From Coriobacteriaceae bacterium (GTDB lineage: Bacteria; Actinomycetota; Coriobacteriia; Coriobacteriales; Eggerthellaceae), in the NCBI GenBank assembly GCA_015062635.1, contig SUUF01000025.1, forward strand, positions 4,763-9,767: a stretch of DNA of 5,005 nt. The letters run 5' to 3'. The stretch's first letter is position 1. Every line of letters begins with the position of its first letter. Under the pieces are notes generated by a model. The model saw nothing but the letters and a program-made list of their open reading frames with translations, did no database searches and had not been told where the DNA came from. The translations under genes and the position numbers were made by a program. Positions 1 through 4,936 of the stretch are shown in pieces.

Positions 1-1
1 A

Positions 2-15
2 TTGAAGCGCTTCAA
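2..15. promoter_or_regulatory. LacI-family operator O1 (perfect 14-bp palindrome)
   Basis: The site reads TTGAAGCGCTTCAA, a perfect palindrome with the central CG typical of LacI/GalR operators. It lies at roughly +7 to +20 of the leftward promoter at 28-55, where a bound repressor would block initiation or escape. The same motif recurs at 36-49 and, with one mismatch, at 1215-1228 in front of the LacI-family gene in this window. That gene is therefore the likely binder (inference). Confidence 0.85.
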
Positions 16-27
16 GTTATGGAATGA

Positions 28-55
28 ATTATAGATTGAAGCGTTTCAATTTCAA
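28..55 (-). promoter_or_regulatory. Strong leftward sigma70-type promoter
   Basis: On the minus strand there is a -35 TTGAAA (50-55), a 16-bp spacer (34-49) and a perfect -10 TATAAT (28-33). The predicted start is near position 21, so transcription leaves the window on the left. The spacer is filled by operator O2 and the first transcribed bases by operator O1, which is the layout of a tightly repressed promoter. The controlled gene is outside the window. Since LacI-family genes usually sit next to their targets, it is probably a carbohydrate uptake or glycosidase gene (inference). Confidence 0.75.
36..49. promoter_or_regulatory. LacI-family operator O2 (in promoter spacer)
   Basis: The site reads TTGAAGCGTTTCAA, a palindrome with one mismatched pair; flanking A35 and T50 extend the symmetry to 16 bp. 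It exactly fills the spacer between the -35 and -10 of the leftward promoter. Its centre is 34 bp from that of O1. Occupancy would directly exclude RNA polymerase. Confidence 0.83.
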
Positions 56-127
56 GGCGCTTTTCTATTGATTTGCTTTATGGGAACGCGTTTTCACGCT
101 GAACGGTCGCGAGACGCCGCTATGCGG

Positions 128-1183
128 CTACAGATATTCGCCCAGGTTGAGGTTGGGAACATCGGCCCGATTCCGATGCTCGCGCGATACCGCCGTGCTC
201 GCACGCGCCAGCAACGTCGGCGGGGCCAGCTCAAGCATCGCGGCATCCACCGGCGTTCCCGCAAGACGGGTGAGCAGCAGCTGCACGCCCTTGCGGCCGA
301 TTTCCTCGCCGGGGCTCGCAATGGTGGTAATCGACACCGGCCCGCCCCACGCCAGCGGGTTGCCGTCGCATCCGGCCACGAGCATGTCGTCGGGCACGCG
401 TAAACCGGCCGACAAGATGCCGTCGACCACGCCCGCCGCAAGCACATCGGTAAGGCCGATGATGAAGTCGGGGCGCGCGCTTTCGTCGCGCGACGCCAAG
501 TCGCGACCGGCCTTGTAGCCGTCGACCGCCGTGTTCCAGTCGCCGAACCCGATGAGCTCGACGCTCGCACCCGATTCGCGTGCCATGTCGCACATGCCCC
601 GCACACGCAACATCAACTGCATGAACCGGGCTTCCCCCACCACCGCCACGCGGCGGGCGCCGCACGCGATGGCATGCTCCATCATCAGGCGTCCCTGCGC
701 CTCGTTGTCAGGTGTGATGCAATCTGTCGTCTCGTTAACATGCACGTCAAGATACACGGTCGGCACGCCGCCCTTCAGATGCTCGGGCTTCCAGGAACGG
801 TTCGCCATCGGCTGCACGAGCACGCCCGCCATCTGGGCGCCCAGGAAATAACGCATATAGTGGTTCTCGACGATGTCATCGTTGCCGGCGTTCGCGATAA
901 GCAGGTCGTAACCGTTGGCATGGGCTTCGGCCTGGGCGCCATTCGCGATTTGCAACGAGAACGCATGGTCGAGGCGCGGCAATACGAGCCCGAACACCCG
1001 GCTCTCGCCGCCCGCCAGCTGGCGGGCACCTTGATTGGGCACATAGCCGAGCCGCTCGATTGTCGCATGGATGTGCTCGAGCGTCTCGGGACGCACCTTT
1101 TCGGGATGGTTCAGCGCGTTCGACACCGTCCCGAGCGAGACTCCCGCCTCGCGCGCGACATCGCCGATCTTCACCTTCGCCAT
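128..1183 (-). CDS. LacI/GalR-family transcriptional repressor
   Basis: This is a 351-residue DNA-binding repressor, the usual length for the family. The N-terminal helix-turn-helix (residues 4-24) contains the signature VSLGTVSNALN at 15-25. The hinge helix PNQGARQLA (49-57) places Leu56 exactly where LacI has its minor-groove-intercalating Leu56. The rest is a periplasmic-binding-protein-like sugar-sensing domain, with matches to family motifs such as DNEAQG and the late GCDGNPLAWGGPVSITTI segment. The effector cannot be read from sequence. The frame is open upstream to a TTG at 1226-1228, but that codon is part of the operator and lies near the predicted transcription start. The ATG at 1183 gives a standard family N-terminus (MAKVKIGDVAREAGVS) and is preferred, although its ribosome binding site is weak. 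The gene has its own promoter after the synthetase gene, and the operator there suggests autoregulation. No convincing intrinsic terminator follows it. Confidence 0.95.
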   Translation of the reverse strand: MAKVKIGDVAREAGVSLGTVSNALNHPEKVRPETLEHIHATIERLGYVPNQGARQLAGGESRVFGLVLPRLDHAFSLQIANGAQAEAHANGYDLLIANAGNDDIVENHYMRYFLGAQMAGVLVQPMANRSWKPEHLKGGVPTVYLDVHVNETTDCITPDNEAQGRLMMEHAIACGARRVAVVGEARFMQLMLRVRGMCDMARESGASVELIGFGDWNTAVDGYKAGRDLASRDESARPDFIIGLTDVLAAGVVDGILSAGLRVPDDMLVAGCDGNPLAWGGPVSITTIASPGEEIGRKGVQLLLTRLAGTPVDAAMLELAPPTLLARASTAVSREHRNRADVPNLNLGEYL

Positions 1184-1214
1184 TCCGAACCCGCTTTCGT
1201 CATTCCAAGCGCAA

Positions 1215-1228
1215 TTGATGCGCTTCAA
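1215..1228. promoter_or_regulatory. Auto-operator O3 of the LacI-family gene
   Basis: The site reads TTGATGCGCTTCAA and differs from the perfect O1 by one base. Flanking A1214 and T1229 add another symmetric pair. It lies about 32 bp upstream of the repressor's ATG and just downstream of its best -10 (1238-1243), at roughly +3 to +16. This position fits repression of the repressor's own transcription. Confidence 0.8.
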
Positions 1229-1237
1229 TTCACGGGC

Positions 1238-1243
1238 ATTCTA
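1238..1243 (-). promoter_or_regulatory. Probable -10 of the LacI-family gene
   Basis: On the minus strand the hexamer is TAGAAT (5 of 6 to TATAAT). The best -35 upstream is TGTACA with a 15-bp spacer, which is poor. The leader to the ATG at 1183 would be about 48 nt and would start immediately before the auto-operator. The position next to the operator is the main support. Confidence 0.45.
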
Positions 1244-1267
1244 TCACGTGTCAGCATCTGTACATAG

Positions 1268-1288
1268 ACACATACATGCGTGTGTATA
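1268..1288. other. Alternating purine-pyrimidine tract with near-palindrome
   Basis: For 21 consecutive bases purine and pyrimidine alternate strictly. Within it, 1268-1285 is a near-perfect palindrome centred at 1276/1277, with one mismatch and one G-T pair. It lies in an AT-rich island between the end of the synthetase gene and the repressor promoter. The rest of the 1184-1377 intergenic stretch shows only the repressor promoter and operator, and no clear terminator. Such tracts can form left-handed DNA or bind dimeric proteins; no function is assigned. Confidence 0.4.
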
Positions 1289-1377
1289 GATATTCAAACA
1301 AACTGCTTGAGCGGGAACCGATCTGCCGTGCAAGGCGAAACGGTCGCACCCTTCCGCCGCCGCGGGCGGGCTGGGCG

Positions 1378-2955
1378 TTAACGCTGCTCGAAGAACAGCT
1401 CGTACCAGCGGATGAAGGTGTACACCACCCACACGTACCGCCACAGCTGGTCTTTGCGACGGCGCAGCCACAGCGCGTTTTTCGCGGGCTTGCGGCCCTC
1501 GAAGGCATCGAGCAGCGAGCGTATCTCGTCCACGTTGAAGAACTCGGCGGCCACGGGGCTTTCGAATGCACGGCGGATGTCGGCGTTATAGGCCGGGTCG
1601 GCCAGCCACGAACGCACCGGCACCGGGAATCCGAGCTTGCGGCGGTAGGCCACCTCGTTCGGCAGAACACGCGACGCCGCCCGGCGCAACGCGATCTTGT
1701 TCCCTTCCTTGCCCGCCTTGAAACGCGAGGGCATGCGCAGGGCGATGTCGAAAATGCGCAGGTCGCAATACGGCATGCGGATGTCGAGCCCCGTCCCGCG
1801 GGCGATCTTCGTGGAATTGAACAGGATGCTCGCCTCGAAATAGCTGCGCAGCTCGACATAGAGCATCCAGTTCAGCGGGTCGTACTTCAGGCCCTTCGCG
1901 CCGCGCTTGTACATGAAATCGCGGGTGGAACGGTTGGGGTTGTAGCACTTCAGGAAGCGGCGCTGCTCGCTCGGATCCAAGATATAGGTCGAACCGTAAT
2001 ACACCGGCTTCGGTCCCAGGCGATACCGCCACGGGCGGCCATACACGCTATAGCCGGCGAAGAACTCGTCGGCGCCTTCGCCCGAGAAGCACAGCGTCGA
2101 CTTCTTGGCTACCTGCTTGCACGCGCAGAACAGCGAGAGTCCCGCCACGTCGGCGGAAGGCTGCTCGTACGCCAGCAGGAACTCGTCGACCGTGGCGAAG
2201 AAATCCTCGGGGGATACCTCGATGCCCTCGAAGTTGCGCTGCAGGTGCGCGGCGGTCGCGCGGGCATCGGCTTCTTCGCTCGCGCGCTGGTCTTGGTAGG
2301 CAACGCAATAGCCCGTCTTCGCCCGGCTCTTCGCCAAGATATACGAGGAGTCGACGCCGCCGGAAAGGAAGCTGTCGGGCGTCTCGTCGGCGTCGCAGAT
2401 GTCGTGCAAGCTCGCTTCCATCGCGTCGGTGATCTCGTCGGCCCAATCGTCGAGCGTCTTCGACTCGTCGGGGTGGAACTCGAGCTCCCAGAACTTCCCG
2501 AAGCCCAGTCCGTTCGGGCCATGCACCACATACCCGCCGGGCTCGACCTTGCACACGCCATCGAATAGCGTCTCCTCGCCCGGAATGTAGTTGAACGCCA
2601 GGTAGAACTGCACGAGGTCGCGGTTGAGCTTGCGCACGAAACCGGGCTGGTCGAAGAAATCGGCGATCTGCGTGCCATACAGCAGACGGGCGTCGCCCGT
2701 GCGGTAATAGAACAGCAGCTCGGCGCCGAGGGGGTCGCGCGTCAGGAACAGCTCTTCGGCGGCAAGGTCGTACAGAACAATGGCGAACTGGCCGTTGATA
2801 TGCGCGCCCATGTCGCGGCCCCACCGCTCGTAGGCAGCCACCACCAGGCGCTCTTCCCGCTCCCGACGGGTGCAGCCCTCGATGCTCACGCCCAATTCCG
2901 ACGCCAACTCGACGTGGTTGCGGATAAGTCCTTCGTACGCACGCAGCTCGACCAT
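1378..2955 (-). CDS. Asparagine-synthetase-like enzyme with truncated glutaminase domain
   Basis: The 525-residue protein is homologous to AsnB, which uses ATP to activate a carboxylate as acyl-AMP for amide formation. The synthetase domain looks intact: ATP-binding SGGVDSS at 198-204, SGEGADEFFAGY at 291-302, DIRMPYCD at 391-398, a Lys-rich segment with K420 and LRRAA, and RRKLGFPVPVRSW at 438-450. The N-terminal half is abnormal. Residues 6-100 match only the later part of the class II glutaminase fold (AYEGLIRN, AYERWG, FAIVLYD, TRDPLG). The usual MCGI start with the Cys nucleophile and roughly the first 70 residues are absent. The frame is open upstream to 3120, but that stretch shows no glutaminase motif. 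The ATG at 2955 is chosen because AAGGGA (2962-2967) lies 6 nt before it; the ATG at 2970 has no such site. The enzyme may use free ammonia, or act as an amide-forming synthetase on another substrate, as lasso cyclases and beta-lactam synthetases do. From memory, similar short-N-terminus proteins occur in gut Coriobacteriia and Clostridia; the substrate is unknown. Confidence 0.9.
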   Translation of the reverse strand: MVELRAYEGLIRNHVELASELGVSIEGCTRREREERLVVAAYERWGRDMGAHINGQFAIVLYDLAAEELFLTRDPLGAELLFYYRTGDARLLYGTQIADFFDQPGFVRKLNRDLVQFYLAFNYIPGEETLFDGVCKVEPGGYVVHGPNGLGFGKFWELEFHPDESKTLDDWADEITDAMEASLHDICDADETPDSFLSGGVDSSYILAKSRAKTGYCVAYQDQRASEEADARATAAHLQRNFEGIEVSPEDFFATVDEFLLAYEQPSADVAGLSLFCACKQVAKKSTLCFSGEGADEFFAGYSVYGRPWRYRLGPKPVYYGSTYILDPSEQRRFLKCYNPNRSTRDFMYKRGAKGLKYDPLNWMLYVELRSYFEASILFNSTKIARGTGLDIRMPYCDLRIFDIALRMPSRFKAGKEGNKIALRRAASRVLPNEVAYRRKLGFPVPVRSWLADPAYNADIRRAFESPVAAEFFNVDEIRSLLDAFEGRKPAKNALWLRRRKDQLWRYVWVVYTFIRWYELFFEQR

Positions 2956-2961
2956 GCCAGA

Positions 2962-2967
2962 TCCCTT
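2962..2967 (-). promoter_or_regulatory. Ribosome binding site deciding the synthetase start
   Basis: AAGGGA on the minus strand lies 6 nt before the ATG at 2955. It falls inside the first codons after the alternative ATG at 2970, which has only A-rich sequence upstream. This favours the shorter protein beginning MVELRAYEG. Confidence 0.6.
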
Positions 2968-3060
2968 CATGTGCTTTGCTTTTTTGCGTCCCACATCGTA
3001 CACCACCTGCATCCGAACAGGCCGCAGCCCCCTCGTACGTGCCCATTTGTTAACCGAGGC

Positions 3061-3095
3061 AACACAAAATACCCGATGGCTCTCAAGCCATCGGG
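3061..3095 (-). terminator. Rho-independent terminator after the small acidic gene
   Basis: A perfect 10-bp stem (3072-3081 with 3086-3095) encloses a 4-nt loop. On the minus strand it is followed by TATTTTGTGTT, a T-rich tail. On the plus strand no T-run follows, so it works leftward. It sits 58 bp after the stop of the 65-residue gene and about 105 bp before the synthetase start. It either ends a monocistronic transcript or attenuates read-through into the synthetase. A smaller 5-bp hairpin (3114-3118 with 3126-3130) lies just before it. I see no convincing promoter in the remaining 2956-3060 stretch. Confidence 0.85.
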
Positions 3096-3153
3096 CACCC
3101 CCCAAACCAACGACCGGCATCTCGAGCCGGCCCTGAATACACGAGGACGGCAG

Positions 3154-3351
3154 CTACAATATCTCGGGGTTTCTTACGGTATTCGCATCGCCGGCTGCTG
3201 AAAGCAGGTCGAGCGTGTCGTCGTCGAGAAAACCCTCTGTGCCGCCAGAGTCGAGCACGGCCAGGCACCGCTGCAGCAATTCCTCGCAAAATGCCTCGTT
3301 GCCATCAGATACACCCGCACGAAGAACGCGCACGATGCTCACCTCGTCCAT
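3154..3351 (-). CDS. Small acidic protein of unknown function
   Basis: The 65-residue protein is rich in Asp, Glu and Leu, with Cys at 22 and 29. I do not recognise a family. Residues 18-33 look helical, and residues 41-55 (FLDDDTLDLLSAAGD) loosely resemble the acidic end of RiPP leader peptides, which often read like ELSDEELDxVSGG before the cleavage site. The sequence after it is short (ANTVRNPEIL) and contains no Cys or Ser, so a conventional lanthipeptide core is not evident. The start at 3351 is set by an exceptionally strong ribosome binding site (AAGGGAGGGGAG, 3353-3364, one base before the ATG); the frame is open to 3387 but that would place the site inside the gene. It is upstream of the synthetase-like gene on the same strand, separated by a terminator, and divergent from the gene at 3528. 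There is no signal peptide or membrane segment. Confidence 0.65.
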   Translation of the reverse strand: MDEVSIVRVLRAGVSDGNEAFCEELLQRCLAVLDSGGTEGFLDDDTLDLLSAAGDANTVRNPEIL

Positions 3352-3352
3352 G

Positions 3353-3364
3353 CTCCCCTCCCTT
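3353..3364 (-). promoter_or_regulatory. Unusually strong ribosome binding site
   Basis: The minus strand reads AAGGGAGGGGAG and then C before the ATG at 3351. It carries two overlapping Shine-Dalgarno-like cores, the first about 6-8 nt from the start. It argues for high translation of the small acidic protein and fixes its start. Confidence 0.7.
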
Positions 3365-3372
3365 CGATCGCC

Positions 3373-3385
3373 GTTGTACCACAAC
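3373..3385. repeat. Inverted repeat GTTGT-acc-ACAAC
   Basis: Perfect 5-bp arms are separated by 3 bp, in the leader or promoter region of the small acidic gene, about 20 bp upstream of its ATG. It could be a regulator site or a small hairpin; it is short enough to be chance. Confidence 0.3.
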
Positions 3386-3404
3386 ACGATTCGCTGTTCG
3401 TGTC

Positions 3405-3410
3405 TTTATA
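3405..3410 (-). promoter_or_regulatory. Possible -10 of the small acidic gene
   Basis: TATAAA on the minus strand (5 of 6) would start transcription near 3398 and give a leader of about 47 nt. No good -35 is found at 16-18 bp, so this is tentative. Confidence 0.25.
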
Positions 3411-3472
3411 GGCGCACATATCGCATTCCATCCCAGCAATTTCAGCAAAATGGTCCATCATCCGGCCAACGC

Positions 3473-3478
3473 TATAAT
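3473..3478 (+). promoter_or_regulatory. -10 box of the interrupted gene at 3528
   Basis: A perfect TATAAT gives a predicted start near 3485 and a leader of about 43 nt to the ATG at 3528. The -35 region is weak: TGGTCC at 16 bp is the closest. Together with the minus-strand small gene this makes 3352-3527 a divergent promoter region. Confidence 0.55.
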
Positions 3479-3527
3479 GCATCTATGGGCCACCCCCTCT
3501 CTGGCACCGCGAAGAAAGGACTCCCTC

Positions 3528-4013
3528 ATGGGCATTGCGCTGGTAAATGGCCGGTTTTCACTGGAATACCCCGACGGCTTCCACGTGATGGACGACGCCG
3601 AGATGAATCGGGCATACGGAAATGACAACCCCAACCGCTGAGGCATTTGGGACACCGATCGCCACATCATCATCGCCATGTACTGGCACAACCCCGGCAC
3701 CGTCGCGAACACCCTCTTCGGCGACATGGCCGACCTTGCTTCACTCATCAAGCGTGCCGAAAGCCACACCAAGAAGGCGCACAAGAAGCTGGGTCACGCC
3801 TTCGGGTCGTTTTTCGAGACGATTATCGCCGGTCAGGAATCCCGGGGATTCACCTACGCCTACACCGTCAGCGGAATACCGCAGGCAGGCCAATCCATCA
3901 TCTTCCGGGAAAGCGGCATCACCTACACCGTGCAATGCTTGACCCAGCGAGACCTCGCCGAGGCGAACCGTTCCATCATCGAAGCGGTCCTCGCGTCGAT
4001 TCGCCTTGCCTAG
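3528..4013 (+). pseudogene. Hypothetical protein gene interrupted by in-frame TGA
   Basis: The frame begins with MGIALVNGRFSLEYPDGFHVMDD and runs 37 codons to a TGA at 3639-3641. It continues in the same frame for another 123 codons to TAG at 4011-4013 with no further stop. Across the break the sequence reads NDNPNR-stop-GIWDTDRHIII; Trp fits at the stop, and TGG to TGA is a single G-to-A change. The first ATG has a good ribosome binding site (AAAGGA, 3515-3520, 7 nt spacing) and a TATAAT promoter, so the 5' end looks functional. The best internal restart, ATG 3678, has no ribosome binding site. The pattern (FSLEYPDGF at the start, alternating short strands, a C-terminal RDLAEANRSIIEAVLASIRL helix-strand) suggests a PsbP/DcrB-like fold, but I cannot confirm a family. 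No signal peptide or lipobox is visible, so it is probably cytoplasmic. It could be a fresh nonsense mutation, a sequencing error or TGA read-through. Confidence 0.75.
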
Positions 4014-4885
4014 AAACCGATAAGCGGATCGCGCTTCAGCTCGAGCAGGAATTCGAAGGGGCGCATGTCCGTTACGGCTTCAGCTTGCGCTTGCACGCGG
4101 CACAGCGCGTCATGCACGTCACGCGCCAGCGCATCGATGCTCGCCTTCTGGTCGTCTTTGAGATATTCCGCCAAGCGGCCGCCGGTGTATCCCGAGGCGT
4201 CAACGCCCAGGAACACGCCCGCAAGCGCTGCGTCGTAACGGCCGGTCGCGCACAGCAGGCCGGTCACATCCGCAGTGATCTCGTCCCACACCGGCAGGAT
4301 ATCGTCGGGCATCGTGCGCCGACACACCACATGGGCGCATTCATGATGCAGACGGATCTCGCGCGAGATGCGCATCCATTCCGCGGCGCCATACGGGGTT
4401 TTACCGGCAGGCACGTTGCTGTACGGACCCTCTGAAATGAAGATGATCTCGGTCCGGAACGCCTGGGGATCTTTGGCTAACCGCAGGAATTCGGCCGGCC
4501 AGTCCTCGCCGCCGGCCTCGCGGTAGGCGCGTGCGAGCGCCGACACCTTGCCCCAGTCGGCAAGCCCGCGGTACGTGATGGCCCCCACCGTTCGGTTGAT
4601 GGGCACCGGCTGCGCCTTGTGCCCGATGATCTGCAACAGCGTCTCGAAATCGGCGCGTTCTCTCAAGAACACAACCTCAACCGGGCCAGCCGGCGTGTCG
4701 ACCACGCGCAATTCGTCTTCGACGCTGGTGATGAAGTGGTCGAGGTTCGCCCCCTCGGGCGCGATGCCGCGGCCGCTCGCAGCCCGGTGCGCGTCTTGGG
4801 CGCCTTCCGCCGGCGCCACGTACAGTTGAGGAAAGCGTTTCGCCAGCTGGGCGATTACGCCTGCACCAAGTATCGATTCACCCAT
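4010..4885 (-). CDS. Putative zinc metalloprotein with HECAH motif
   Basis: The 291-residue protein has no family I can name. Counting from the ATG at 4885, LHHECAHVVCRR places the HExxH motif at 181-185. The segment WDEITADVTG follows, with Glu202 and Asp206 forming an ExxxD about 17 residues later. This resembles the gluzincin layout, in which two His and one Glu bind zinc and the Glu of HExxH is catalytic. No signal peptide or membrane segment is seen, so a cytoplasmic location is likely. The frame is open to a GTG at 4933, but that start has no ribosome binding site and its codons are less GC-rich at third positions. The ATG at 4885 follows GGAAGGA (4893-4899) by 7 nt and is preferred. 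The stop overlaps that of the convergent interrupted gene. It may lie downstream of, or be transcribed with, the partial gene at the right edge. Peptidase activity is inferred from the motif only. Confidence 0.82.
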   Translation of the reverse strand: MGESILGAGVIAQLAKRFPQLYVAPAEGAQDAHRAASGRGIAPEGANLDHFITSVEDELRVVDTPAGPVEVVFLRERADFETLLQIIGHKAQPVPINRTVGAITYRGLADWGKVSALARAYREAGGEDWPAEFLRLAKDPQAFRTEIIFISEGPYSNVPAGKTPYGAAEWMRISREIRLHHECAHVVCRRTMPDDILPVWDEITADVTGLLCATGRYDAALAGVFLGVDASGYTGGRLAEYLKDDQKASIDALARDVHDALCRVQAQAEAVTDMRPFEFLLELKRDPLIGF

Positions 4886-4892
4886 CACGCCG

Positions 4893-4899
4893 TCCTTCC
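4893..4899 (-). promoter_or_regulatory. Ribosome binding site deciding the metalloprotein start
   Basis: GGAAGGA on the minus strand is 7 nt before the ATG at 4885. It lies inside the reading frame if the GTG at 4933 were used, and no comparable site precedes that GTG. Confidence 0.6.
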
Positions 4900-4909
4900 A
4901 AACCGCCAC

Positions 4910-4922
4910 ACGCACCGTGCGT
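4910..4922. repeat. Inverted repeat ACGCAC-c-GTGCGT
   Basis: Perfect 6-bp arms flank a single base. It lies between the end of the partial right-edge gene and the metalloprotein ribosome binding site, so it would be in the leader if the ATG at 4885 is the start. It is a possible operator; a single-base loop makes an RNA hairpin of the full stem unlikely. Confidence 0.35.
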
Positions 4923-4936
4923 CTGGCTTTCACCCG

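Noticed and set aside
52..96. Additional LacI-type operators (the AAGGCGCTT segment and AACGCGTT at 85-92)
   Set aside because: The first matches the 14-bp operator at only a few positions. The second is an 8-bp palindrome without the TTGAA arms, so neither is supported.
116..128. Hairpin GCCGC-tat-GCGGC at the repressor stop as terminator
   Set aside because: It is a 5-bp stem with a 3-nt loop that overlaps the stop codon and is followed by mixed GC sequence, not a T-run.
1354..1369. GC-rich hairpin CCGCC-loop-GGCGG after the synthetase stop as terminator
   Set aside because: The stem is only 5 bp and no T-rich tract follows on the minus strand.
1276..2568. Long plus-strand open frame of 430 codons opposite the synthetase gene
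   Set aside because: It lies opposite a gene with unmistakable AsnB motifs, its translation is Arg/Ala/Glu-rich without any motif, and it has no ribosome binding site. It is an antisense shadow of GC-rich coding DNA.
2970..3120. N-terminal extension of the synthetase up to 3120
   Set aside because: The extra residues show no glutaminase motif, run through the terminator hairpin region and have no ribosome binding site. The stretch is better read as leader and intergenic DNA.
3154..3351. Small acidic gene as a classical lasso peptide precursor
   Set aside because: It lacks the Thr at -2 before a Gly/Ala core start and an Asp/Glu at core position 7-9. No lasso B-type genes are visible nearby.
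3639..3680. TGA as a selenocysteine codon
   Set aside because: The sequence downstream of TGA forms only a weak, poorly matched hairpin, and the context is not a known selenoprotein motif. Trp fits the position better.
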